NCBI GenBank assembly: GCA_002690445.1 | Contig: NZER01000119.1 | Coordinates: 1-7,326, forward strand | Reading direction: 5' to 3' | DNA from: Candidatus Pacearchaeota archaeon | GTDB lineage: Archaea > Nanoarchaeota > Nanoarchaeia > Pacearchaeales > GW2011-AR1 | DNA length: 7,326 nt | Shown here: positions 1-4,737 of the stretch, piece by piece | How the letters are laid out: each line of letters starts with the position of its first letter | Position numbering within the stretch: the first letter of the stretch is position 1 | Made by a program: the position numbers and the translations under genes | Notes under the pieces: generated by a model | What the model was told of the DNA's origin: nothing | Databases searched by the model: none | Seen by the model: only the letters and a program-made list of their open reading frames with translations

Positions 1-762
1 CGTGGGGTCTTGTGATGCCAATAATGCTTGAAGGCTTGCAGCTTGTTGTGCTTGCGTATCAGCAAGATGAGGTGCAGCCGCTTCCTCAAACGCCCGCATA
101 CCTTCACCAACAGTTTTCCCAGTACCAGTATCTTTGGAATAAATATCAGCTTGATTGGCTGCGTAAGCACCACGGTCTAGTCTTTCTTGCTCACGGCGCT
201 GTCTATTCTCTAGTTGATATTGACCCTCTACACTCTCTTTTAATACAACTGGAACTTGCTTACCTTGCTCATTAATTTGTTTAACAATGTTACCTTGCTC
301 ATCAGTTTGATACTGTGTTTCTGTCCCAAAGTTTACTCTATTATACAAATCACGCTTACCAGTACCTCGACCTTGAGCGTCTTTTATTTGTGTTTGAGAT
401 TTTACTGTGCCGTCAGGATTGCGTTTAGTTAAGAAACCAAATTCAATTAAATCATTAGCATCTGCTAGTGCAGTTGCTTCTATTTTACCGGCGGCAATTT
501 TTGCCTCAACAAACTCTGGAAGTGCTTTTTTAAATGCTTCTGTATTCTGTCTGATAGCATCCTTTGCGGTGTCATCTTTGCCAAAGGCTTCAGATATGAT
601 AAATGCTTGCAGTACATTGCCCATCATATCACCAGACAAAATACCACCCTCCTTAAACATTCCACCAATATTATCTATGAACGGCTTTAATATAGCTTGC
701 CCAGCTTCGCTGAGTTTTTCGAGCCACTTTGCGGGATTTAAAATATCTTCAATACTAGGCAT
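1..762 (-). CDS. Putative internal virion/structural protein, N-terminal 254 residues (runs off left edge)
   Basis: An uninterrupted reading frame starts at an ATG (760-762) and remains open to base 1, giving 254 codons with no stop, so the gene is cut by the window edge. The start MPSIEDILNPAKWLEKL is amphipathic, and residues 18-60 are mildly hydrophobic and helical (GQAILKPF, GDMMGNVLQAF). From about residue 120 the protein becomes hydrophilic and rich in Gln, Glu, Arg and Ala. Two similar 10-residue units sit at about 153-172 (TDEQGNIVKQ then INEQGKQVPV). The end in view is Ala/Gln-rich (ADTQAQQAASLQALLAS), suggesting a long helix. It lies 4 bases after the 80-residue gene. No Shine-Dalgarno site is visible. 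Position after the connector and tail-hub-like genes, together with this composition, fits the internal (ejected) virion proteins of short-tailed phages, but I recognise no defined domain. The reading frame is firm and the function is inference. Confidence 0.8.
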   Translation of the reverse strand, partial: MPSIEDILNPAKWLEKLSEAGQAILKPFIDNIGGMFKEGGILSGDMMGNVLQAFIISEAFGKDDTAKDAIRQNTEAFKKALPEFVEAKIAAGKIEATALADANDLIEFGFLTKRNPDGTVKSQTQIKDAQGRGTGKRDLYNRVNFGTETQYQTDEQGNIVKQINEQGKQVPVVLKESVEGQYQLENRQRREQERLDRGAYAANQADIYSKDTGTGKTVGEGMRAFEEAAAPHLADTQAQQAASLQALLASQDPT

Positions 763-766
763 GACG

Positions 767-1009
767 TTATGAGCTGGACATGATGCCAGCGTTTTTAAGG
801 CTTGTTAAGATGGCAATGATTGCCGTTTGATTATTCGTTGCACTATTACCAGAGGGTTCAGCTACAATTGCCGCCATCTTCGCAACACCATCGGTACTGG
901 TTGTCGCGTCTGGTACTGTCAGACCGTCAAGCATGGCGTTTGCTGCCGCAAGGTCAGCAAACAACGTAGTTGCGTCTGTGAAATCCGTGTGAGCTACATT
1001 AACTGACAT
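767..1009 (-). CDS. Small virion-associated protein with head-fibre-like C-terminal motif
   Basis: An 80-residue, Ala/Thr-rich protein starting at an ATG that overlaps the end of the 579-residue gene by 11 bases, which suggests translational coupling. There is no clear Shine-Dalgarno site. The N-terminal part (FTDATTLFADLAAANAMLDG) is likely a helix. The C-terminal half contains TDGVAKMAAIVAEPSG, then NQTAIIAILTSLKNAGIMSSS. This follows the pattern 'G-V-V-K-x-A-x-x-V-A ... A-I-x-x-L-L-x-x-L-x-x-A-G-(I/L)-(M/I)' that I know from the ends of phage head-fibre and head-decoration proteins, where a short helix helps oligomerise or dock the protein. That similarity is by eye only. Its place directly after the propeller-like gene supports a structural role such as a small fibre, decoration or docking protein. 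Confidence 0.75.
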   Translation of the reverse strand: MSVNVAHTDFTDATTLFADLAAANAMLDGLTVPDATTSTDGVAKMAAIVAEPSGNSATNNQTAIIAILTSLKNAGIMSSS

Positions 1010-2738
1010 AAGCTTGTGATAACATTGGGTTCATAGGAGTGATGTCCTGCGTCTGAAGTTGGATGTTCGACAGGTTAATTCCATTTGTCCATTTCAATGC
1101 GTAAGACACTTTCCAACCCTGTTGACCGCCTTGAAAATTGTAAAGTAAATTTTGTATTTGTTTTGGCCCACTCCATACCGTCGATAGAGTGACGGGGAAT
1201 GTGATGGGCGTGACCTGTGCCGCCAACGTCTTGGCTTGTGAGCCAGCCGACGTATCAGGCGTTGTTTCGTCGTTCACACGCTGGGTTGCTGTGACCGACG
1301 AGGCTGATTGTATCTTGTTAAATAGAAGGCGAAGTTCCTGTGGCTTCTGCTCGACTCTGGTATCGTTGGTGCAAAATGCTTTAGTCTCGACGTATGCCGT
1401 TGCGAAGTTAGAACCCTCATATAACTTAACGCATTTGTAGGCTGGATCGCCTGAGCTGGTTGTTGTTCCATGTGTGATTGCAAATAGCTCACGCTTGTTG
1501 TTTGTCTCCACCTTGGCGAAGTTTATGACTGGCCCAATGTTAGAGTTGCTGTCATCTGTGAGTTGATCGAAACTTACGAACTGTTTTGTGAGCGTGTCAA
1601 AGACGAGAATGCCATGACCAAAGATTGTATTACAGGCGAACAAAGCGTAGTCATCAAAGACAATTGCGGCGCACTTCTTCGTTTCCTGCACAACATCCTT
1701 GAACAGCCGTGCGACCTTGAGCGAGAAGATTGAGTTGCGTCCCTCATTCTTTGATTGCATCACAGCATTGAACGACCTCAAGCCCTCTGGATCAATGAAG
1801 GCAAAGTCACCCAACAGATCAACGAATGAGTGTTGATTGATTGAGTTGGCCGTGAACAGATATTGCTTCCTAAACATCGGCTCGGCAAACACAGTCATTG
1901 TGTAGTCCAACGAAACACCATAACTTCCACCAACTGTTGAGACGAAAAGTGCCTCATTATTTAGTACGGATAAAGCTGTGATTATGTTATATCCAACCGT
2001 ATAAGACGTTGCCGGTGCGCCACCAATTGTCTCGTCTGCGTTTATCTTGTTGCCCGCTGTTGTAATCGGTACAACAAAATCCATTGGGCGACCACTCACG
2101 CTATGATAAATCTCTGTGCCATCAATACTAACAACAAATAGCTTGTTATTAAAGAAGGCCATCTGCTTCCCTATTGGAATATATTCACGCGATGTATAAG
2201 TTCCGTCAGACCATTCAGCGTAAGTCTTGGCTGTTCGATCTGTTGCCGTTCCTCCCGATAATTCTATAATCCTTGGTTGACTTACACCGTCCTGCACAAT
2301 AATAGCTGCGACTGTTTTTTGAACTGCTACTTCTGTATCCAACTCAAGTGATGCACCCGCTACTTGTGTTTCCTTGCGTAGAAAGTTTTGTGTAGAGGCT
2401 GGAACTGCCTGAACGTATATCTCAGCTGCTTTGTCCATTGTGCCGCTACTATAGAGAACGGCCCATGTGCTGTCGGGGTTTAATGGCTTACGATATTTGC
2501 AGCCGCCCTTGAAAAAGAGGAAGACGAACTCGCCAATAGAATAGATTGCTTGGATTGGCGGGTTGGTTGTAAATGCGCCTATGTCGCTGGAGATGTCGTT
2601 GACGTTCTTGATCCCTTCAAGTGTGCCGAAACGGTTGCGAATGTTCTTGGCAAACTTGTACTCATCTTCACCCAGCCGAGTGTCATCCACCGACATATTC
2701 ATGCCGCCAACAAACGATTGTTGTGAGTAATCAGCCAC
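999..2738 (-). CDS. Beta-propeller-like tail/head-closure structural protein (P22 gp10 / T7 gp12-like)
   Basis: A 579-residue protein whose likely role is a tail hub or head-closure ('packaged DNA stabilisation') component below the connector. The N-terminus carries QQSFVGGMN at residues 6-14 and NIRNRFGTLEGI at 32-43, an opening typical of these families. Later segments look like propeller blades: NNKLFVVS (197-204) leading to SGRPMDFV (215-222), FAFIDPEGLRSFNAV (312-326), and DDYALFACN (362-370) leading to LVFDTLTKQFVSFD (378-391). The C-terminal part (about 440-579) is beta-rich and resembles no family I can name. The start is GTG (2736-2738). It is preferred because it keeps the conserved-looking QQSFVGGMN; the next ATG (residue 13) would remove it. 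The gene overlaps the end of the connector-like gene by 8 bases and has no Shine-Dalgarno site, so coupled translation is likely. The family call rests on remembered motif patterns. Confidence 0.8.
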   Translation of the reverse strand: MADYSQQSFVGGMNMSVDDTRLGEDEYKFAKNIRNRFGTLEGIKNVNDISSDIGAFTTNPPIQAIYSIGEFVFLFFKGGCKYRKPLNPDSTWAVLYSSGTMDKAAEIYVQAVPASTQNFLRKETQVAGASLELDTEVAVQKTVAAIIVQDGVSQPRIIELSGGTATDRTAKTYAEWSDGTYTSREYIPIGKQMAFFNNKLFVVSIDGTEIYHSVSGRPMDFVVPITTAGNKINADETIGGAPATSYTVGYNIITALSVLNNEALFVSTVGGSYGVSLDYTMTVFAEPMFRKQYLFTANSINQHSFVDLLGDFAFIDPEGLRSFNAVMQSKNEGRNSIFSLKVARLFKDVVQETKKCAAIVFDDYALFACNTIFGHGILVFDTLTKQFVSFDQLTDDSNSNIGPVINFAKVETNNKRELFAITHGTTTSSGDPAYKCVKLYEGSNFATAYVETKAFCTNDTRVEQKPQELRLLFNKIQSASSVTATQRVNDETTPDTSAGSQAKTLAAQVTPITFPVTLSTVWSGPKQIQNLLYNFQGGQQGWKVSYALKWTNGINLSNIQLQTQDITPMNPMLSQAYVS

Positions 2739-3798
2739 GGTGATAGTGCCAGCGTCTCGTCAGCGTAATTGCATCATGCCCGTGTCGCCCGAATTGCATT
2801 AGGCGTTTTTGTCCACGCTCAAGGTCAGCTATCTTGCGACCCAAATCGCGTGTCACTTTGCCGTCATAAACCATCGCCTCCTGCAACTTGCCCTGCTCTT
2901 CCATGAACAACTGCATCATCTTGTGCATCACGATGTTCTCAAAACCATAGAGCGGGAATGGATCGTTGTCGCTCTTGATGTGTTTCAGCTTTTTCTTGTA
3001 CAAGACTTGTAGAGTGTGCGAATCGTCCTGTGCCGCCGTGTCATCCCAAGGAAACTCGGAGATGTCCACTATCATGTATTGAGCCTCGGTCTCGTCGTGT
3101 GATATCTCAGAATAAACAATTGATGTGTCGGCTGTATCCACTAACCTGACCAACCCACCATCGTTAGCTGTATAACCACCAAACCGTTCGTTGTTTGTGT
3201 CAAATCGTCTCATACCCACAACAGATGTGATGGTGCGATTGTTGTCCAGCGTGAGTGCTATCGAGTGTGGCGACGATGCAGTTGTGTAGGCCGCTGCTGT
3301 ACTTGGGTAGTTTGGCCACACCTCAAGCGTTTGCCTGTCTGAAGCTGATGTCTCAAACGTCACCGCAAGCTTCTCCGTGGCTGCAATATTTGCAAACCAA
3401 TGAACTGTCAGGCCAGTTGCCGAACTACCACGAGCGCCGGTAATTGCTGTGGATAAGGATTTCTTGAGTGGCTCGTAGCCGACAACACGCCAGCAACGAC
3501 TGTCACTTCGCCAGTTGTTCTGGTTATATTCTGACAGGAGATTGTTGATGTCCCACGTTAGCTTCGACTCTTTTTCGCGCATCGCACGAATGGCATGGAC
3601 ATCACGACTCAACGCTATTCGTTGCTTACCGGCAACGTAAAATTCTTCTTCAACCAATGAGCCGGGAATATCAACGTGTTCATATACTGACTGCATTGCC
3701 TCGTTGAGGAAGTCGAGGATAACGTAGCGTTGATTGGCGTCACCCGCGTTGAGGCCAACCTTGCGTCCGAACCTGTCAATTATGTATTCAGCACTCAT
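2731..3798 (-). CDS. Head-tail connector/adaptor-like virion protein
   Basis: A 355-residue protein starting at ATG 3796-3798, three bases after the preceding small gene. The N-terminal region (1-50) includes DRFGRKVGL and ILDFLNEAMQSVYEHVDIPG, a helical opening like that of phage head-completion and adaptor proteins that dock on the portal ring. Residues about 115-240 are a Thr/Ser/Ala-rich beta region (ITGARGSSATGLTVHWFAN) that may be an inserted sandwich domain. The C-terminal region returns to helices: FPLYGFENIVMHKMMQLF (281-298), EEQGKLQEAMVYDGKVTR (300-317) and DLERGQKRLMQFGRHGH (325-341), the kind of helical pack expected in a connector protein. Its position just before the propeller-like tail gene is the usual order in podovirus-like genomes. 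There is no visible Shine-Dalgarno site. It is a structural protein with fair certainty; the exact ring (adaptor, nozzle or stopper) cannot be decided here. Confidence 0.75.
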   Translation of the reverse strand: MSAEYIIDRFGRKVGLNAGDANQRYVILDFLNEAMQSVYEHVDIPGSLVEEEFYVAGKQRIALSRDVHAIRAMREKESKLTWDINNLLSEYNQNNWRSDSRCWRVVGYEPLKKSLSTAITGARGSSATGLTVHWFANIAATEKLAVTFETSASDRQTLEVWPNYPSTAAAYTTASSPHSIALTLDNNRTITSVVGMRRFDTNNERFGGYTANDGGLVRLVDTADTSIVYSEISHDETEAQYMIVDISEFPWDDTAAQDDSHTLQVLYKKKLKHIKSDNDPFPLYGFENIVMHKMMQLFMEEQGKLQEAMVYDGKVTRDLGRKIADLERGQKRLMQFGRHGHDAITLTRRWHYHRG

Positions 3799-3801
3799 CG
3801 T

Positions 3802-4002
3802 TTAGTAATTGCGACGATTGTTGGCTTTGTTCTTTTTGTTATAGCCGCCACCGTTGTTGCGGCTCTTTTTGTGATGGCGACCACCGCTTGGCTTGATCTC
3901 TTCGTTATCGTTGCCCAACTCATGTTTCAGTTCCCTTACAGCATCTATTAACTCATCCAAATCATCATGCAACTCATCTCTGTCAGCGGCGCTCAATTTC
4001 AT
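3802..4002 (-). CDS. Small charge-polarised protein (acidic helix plus basic Asn/Lys tail)
   Basis: About 66 residues from ATG 4000-4002 (MKLSAADRDELHDDLDELI). A TTG two codons upstream (4006-4008) is an alternative start and is better spaced, 9 bases from AAGG, so the true start is uncertain. The frame is closed just upstream by a TAG, so it is not a fusion with the previous gene. The first half is strongly acidic and predicted helical, with heptad-like leucines (LDELIDAVRELKHEL). The second half is basic and Gly/Asn-rich, containing GGRHHKKSRNN and NKKNKANNRRNY, and is probably disordered. It overlaps the lipoprotein gene by about 20 bases and precedes the connector-like gene by 3 bases. 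There is no membrane segment and I recognise no family. The two halves would allow self-association plus nucleic acid or envelope binding, which is speculation. Confidence 0.65.
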   Translation of the reverse strand: MKLSAADRDELHDDLDELIDAVRELKHELGNDNEEIKPSGGRHHKKSRNNGGGYNKKNKANNRRNY

Positions 4003-4186
4003 ACTCAAGTTTTGCTACCTTTTTTAGCGCGGCCCTTGTGAACTCTGGCGCTGCTTCTCTTGCCTTTTGAAACTCTGGGTGCTGGCTTAACTCCTTCACC
4101 CCCTCCAATTGTGGTGTGCTGCACGCGCTCACCATCGATAAGAGCATCAATGTGGCCCAACTTGTCTTCCAGCCGATTCTTTGCAT
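3983..4186 (-). CDS. Embedded small lipoprotein, candidate outer-membrane spanin (Rz1-like)
   Basis: A 67-residue protein starting inside the 91-residue gene in the +1 frame; 182 of its 204 bases overlap that gene. The N-terminus is a signal peptide of the lipoprotein type: a short basic part (MQRIGWKTSW), a hydrophobic stretch (ATLMLLSMVSA), then Cys22 within a VSAC lipobox, giving a mature lipoprotein of about 46 residues. The mature part reads CSTPQLEGVKEL, then HPEFQKAREAAPEF and a final helix (ALKKVAKLEYEIERR). A strong Shine-Dalgarno site sits 5 bases before the ATG, inside the overlapping gene, which is good evidence that it is really translated. An embedded +1-frame lipoprotein next to a holin-like gene matches the Rz/Rz1 layout of phage spanins that fuse inner and outer membranes at lysis. 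However, the outer gene lacks an obvious membrane anchor and the lipoprotein is not proline-rich, so the spanin call is moderate. Confidence 0.75.
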   Translation of the reverse strand: MQRIGWKTSWATLMLLSMVSACSTPQLEGVKELSQHPEFQKAREAAPEFTRAALKKVAKLEYEIERR

Positions 4187-4280
4187 TGGCTTCCTTCAAG
4201 GCATCCGCAAGTTTATAGACCAGCCGTTCCAATGACGGTATGGCCTTAAACAGCGCTGCAAGTAGTTTAACTACCCCCAT
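4005..4280 (-). CDS. Small helical/basic protein hosting the embedded lipoprotein gene
   Basis: A 91-residue protein starting at ATG 4278-4280, overlapping the holin-like gene by 14 bases. A partial Shine-Dalgarno (GAAGAG) is present upstream. Residues 1-48 form a likely amphipathic helix (MGVVKLLAALFKAIPSLERL, then KLADALKEANAKNRLEDKL). Residues 58-69 are a Gly-rich linker (IGGGEGVKPAPR) and residues 70-91 a basic tail (SKGKRSSARVHKGRAKKGSK). The first dozen residues are hydrophobic but too short and interrupted for a confident membrane span, so it could be a peripheral or monotopic membrane protein. By position it occupies the place of the inner spanin (Rz), with an Rz1-like lipoprotein inside it, but it lacks the N-terminal anchor and long periplasmic coiled coil of a normal inner spanin. 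I do not recognise the family. An alternative is a DNA- or envelope-binding accessory protein. Confidence 0.7.
   Translation of the reverse strand: MGVVKLLAALFKAIPSLERLVYKLADALKEANAKNRLEDKLGHIDALIDGERVQHTTIGGGEGVKPAPRVSKGKRSSARVHKGRAKKGSKT
4192..4197 (-). promoter_or_regulatory. Shine-Dalgarno site for the embedded lipoprotein gene
   Basis: GAAGGA on the minus strand, 5 bases before the ATG at 4184-4186. It lies in the coding sequence of the 91-residue protein (within its LKEAN segment) and is the best evidence that the +1-frame lipoprotein is independently initiated. Confidence 0.7.
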
Positions 4281-4440
4281 TCGTGTCGCTCTTCACGCCT
4301 TTCCGCAGAAAGACTGCCAGTAACGATGTGATTACCACATTTATCATCACGCCCATCTCCATTTCACCGGAGAAATAAGCACCCACAGCCGCGAGTATCC
4401 CGCCAACTGCCGTCATATATGTTTTCTTTCCTGATAGCAT
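4267..4440 (-). CDS. Holin-like small membrane protein
   Basis: A 57-residue reading frame from ATG 4438-4440 to a TAA at 4267-4269. The sequence begins MLSGKKTYMTAVGGILAAVG and continues AYFSGEMEMG, VMINVVITSLLAVFL and RKGVKSDTNGGS. There are two short hydrophobic segments (about residues 10-24 and 31-46) separated by an acidic turn, with a basic N-terminus and basic C-terminal flank, as in small phage holins with both ends inside. The start codon shares one base with the stop of the preceding gene (TAATG), and a good Shine-Dalgarno site (GAGGA, 4448-4452) lies 7 bases upstream. It overlaps the next gene by 14 bases. The likely role is forming membrane lesions at lysis, releasing an endolysin that would have to be encoded elsewhere. 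Holin function is inferred from topology, size and the adjacent lipoprotein; another small phage membrane role is possible. Confidence 0.75.
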   Translation of the reverse strand: MLSGKKTYMTAVGGILAAVGAYFSGEMEMGVMINVVITSLLAVFLRKGVKSDTNGGS

Positions 4441-4592
4441 TATCTTTTCCTCAGTAGTTCCTGCACTTTAAGTGTAATATACAATAGTGTTACCAAACTG
4501 ATTGCAACTTTTAATAGAATATCAATTTCAAGTAACCAGTTTCCTAATCCTGAGGCCGAGGCCGCAAGGACTTTTAAATCATCTAGGTTCAT
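4440..4592 (-). CDS. Small single-span membrane protein, possible holin partner
   Basis: A 50-residue reading frame from ATG 4590-4592 to TAA 4440-4442. The N-terminus is soluble (MNLDDLKVLAASASGLGNWL). It is followed by one hydrophobic segment at about residues 24-43 (DILLKVAISLVTLLYITLKV) and a short basic end (QELLRKR), suggesting the C-terminus is cytoplasmic. It overlaps the 52-residue gene by 14 bases and the holin-like gene by one base. No Shine-Dalgarno is visible, so translation probably depends on coupling to the upstream gene. Adjacent pairs of small membrane proteins are common in phage lysis modules as holin/antiholin or two-component holins, and that is the most natural reading. 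A virion-associated membrane peptide cannot be excluded. Confidence 0.65.
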   Translation of the reverse strand: MNLDDLKVLAASASGLGNWLLEIDILLKVAISLVTLLYITLKVQELLRKR

Positions 4593-4737
4593 GTAAAAAT
4601 TTATCGACTAACATTTGCTTGGCAACTTCTATTACACCAATCATTTGCTCCAAAGTCAAGTCCAATTCCTGTTCGGAATACTCAACTGCGTGACAAATTC
4701 TACGAGTGAACTCATCCAGTTGTTGTCTCTCAGTCAT
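4579..4737 (-). CDS. Small hypothetical helical protein
   Basis: A 52-residue frame from ATG 4735-4737 to TGA 4579-4581, beginning MTERQQLDEFTRRICHAVEY and continuing SEQELDLTLEQMIGVIEVAK, then QMLVDKFLHEPR. It is acidic overall and probably all helical, with no membrane segment or signal peptide. The ATG overlaps the stop of the 500-residue gene in an ATGA arrangement, and GAAGGGG lies just upstream (4740-4746), so coupled initiation is well supported. It opens the chain of tiny genes leading to the holin-like protein. I do not recognise a family. The single Cys (residue 15) and regular leucine spacing do not suggest a specific function. Confidence 0.6.
   Translation of the reverse strand: MTERQQLDEFTRRICHAVEYSEQELDLTLEQMIGVIEVAKQMLVDKFLHEPR

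Noticed and set aside
12..275. Plus-strand frame of 87 codons at the left edge
   Set aside because: Antisense to the Gln-rich part of the left-edge gene; no ribosome-binding site and no plausible gene context on that strand.
407..772. Plus-strand open frame of 121 codons at the left end
   Set aside because: It is antisense to the continuous 254-codon minus-strand frame that fits the operon, has no Shine-Dalgarno support, and its Ser/Ala/Ile-rich translation looks like a shadow.
1274..1492. Minus-strand 72-codon frame inside the propeller-like gene
   Set aside because: It is out of frame within a long well-supported gene. The translation is His/Ser/Arg-rich with no recognisable features, unlike the nested lipoprotein, which has a lipobox and a strong ribosome-binding site.
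4017..4027. A-AAA-AAG slippery heptamer in the embedded lipoprotein frame
   Set aside because: A -1 shift here would only rejoin the 91-residue frame and stop after a few residues. No hairpin or stop-spacing pattern supports a programmed event.
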